From Phenylobacterium sp. (lineage in GTDB: Bacteria > Pseudomonadota > Alphaproteobacteria > Caulobacterales > Caulobacteraceae), in contig JAHUZY010000141.1 of assembly GCA_019264505.1 (NCBI GenBank), forward strand, positions 1 to 7,397: DNA of 7,397 bases. The letters are read 5' to 3'. The position numbers were made by a program, and so were the translations under genes. Each line of letters starts with the position of its first letter. The first letter of the stretch is position 1. The notes under the pieces were generated by a model. That model was not told where the DNA came from. It made no database searches and worked only from the letters and a program-made list of their open reading frames with translations. Below are positions 6,959 through 7,397 of the stretch, piece after piece.

Positions 6959-7397
6959 ATGAGCGACCTGAGCACCCAGATCGAGGGCCTGGCCGACAAA
7001 AGCCTGCTGCTGCTTGATGACGATACGGCCCTGCGAACACGGCTGGGACGCGCCCTGGAGGGCCGCGGATTCGAACCCGTCCTGGCCGCCAGCGTCACCG
7101 AGGCCCTGGCCGCGGTGAAGGTCTATCCGCCGGCCTTCGCCGTCCTGGACATGCGCCTGGAAGACGGCACGGGGCTGAGGGTGGTGGAGGCCGTCCGCGA
7201 GGCCCGCCCCGACGCCAAGATCATCATGCTCACCGGCTATGGCAATATCGCCACCGCCGTAGCCGCGGTGAAGGCCGGGGCCGTCGACTATCTGTCCAAG
7301 CCCGCCGACGCCGACGACGTGGCCCGCGCCCTGCTGGCCCTGCCCGGCGACGTGGCCGCCCCACCGGAAAACCCCATGAGCGCCGATCGGGTGCGGT
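6959..7397 (+). CDS. regA: Redox response regulator RegA/ActR/PrrA (3' end beyond window)
   Basis: 146 codons are visible and the frame is open at the window edge. The receiver domain has the acidic cluster DDD at 20-22, phospho-acceptor Asp64 in VLDMRLEDG, Thr92 in LTGYGNIATAVAAVKAG and Lys114 in YLSKPADADDV. The linker ends in PPENPMSADRVR, the conserved RegA/ActR sequence that leads into the Fis-type DNA-binding helix-turn-helix, which must lie just past 7397. By family knowledge, phosphorylated RegA controls respiratory, carbon- and energy-metabolism genes. It follows regB by 90 bases, so it is probably co-transcribed at least in part. Start: ATG 6959 gives MSDLSTQIEG, the usual length before the receiver. 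In-frame ATG 6914 and GTG 6950 are alternatives, but ATG 6914 would place the strong Shine-Dalgarno inside the gene. Confidence 0.94.
   Translation, partial: MSDLSTQIEGLADKSLLLLDDDTALRTRLGRALEGRGFEPVLAASVTEALAAVKVYPPAFAVLDMRLEDGTGLRVVEAVREARPDAKIIMLTGYGNIATAVAAVKAGAVDYLSKPADADDVARALLALPGDVAAPPENPMSADRVR

Overview
The window is very GC-rich and densely coding, and every coding region shows the strong G/C third-position bias of an alphaproteobacterium. The gene content fits Caulobacterales (Caulobacter or Phenylobacterium-like): a class A penicillin-binding protein, an intracellular polyhydroxyalkanoate (PHA) depolymerase, and a RegB/RegA (ActS/ActR, PrrB/PrrA) redox two-component system next to a SenC/SCO copper chaperone. 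The taxonomic placement is inference from families and composition.

Layout. At 37-375 (minus) lies a small secreted four-cysteine protein. A 299-base divergent intergenic region separates it from a bifunctional peptidoglycan synthase on the plus strand (675-2663). That gene runs tail to tail, with a 7-base overlap, into a minus-strand YgjP/SprT-like metallopeptidase (2657-3409). The metallopeptidase is the downstream member of a tight two-gene unit led by an intracellular PHA depolymerase (3422-4693). Further along the minus strand is a SenC/SCO protein (4811-5410). It is divergent from the redox histidine kinase regB/actS (5489-6868), which is followed on the same strand by the response regulator regA/actR (6959 to beyond the window end).

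How the genes work together. RegB carries both hallmark sensing elements, the quinone-site sequence GGVANPF and the redox cysteine in RCREIL. It should phosphorylate RegA at Asp64 in response to the state of the respiratory chain. SenC helps deliver copper to cytochrome oxidase, the source of the signal RegB reads. PHA mobilisation is also tied to reducing power, so its position beside the redox regulators is suggestive but not proof of a functional link. The cell-wall synthase and the small secreted protein form a separate envelope block.

I see no mobile element, tRNA, rRNA, CRISPR array or phage gene, and no clearly new system. The most interesting non-coding signal is in the regA leader. 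A strong Shine-Dalgarno sequence sits 22 bases before the ATG, too far for normal use, but a small GC hairpin lies exactly between them and would shorten the effective distance to 8 bases.
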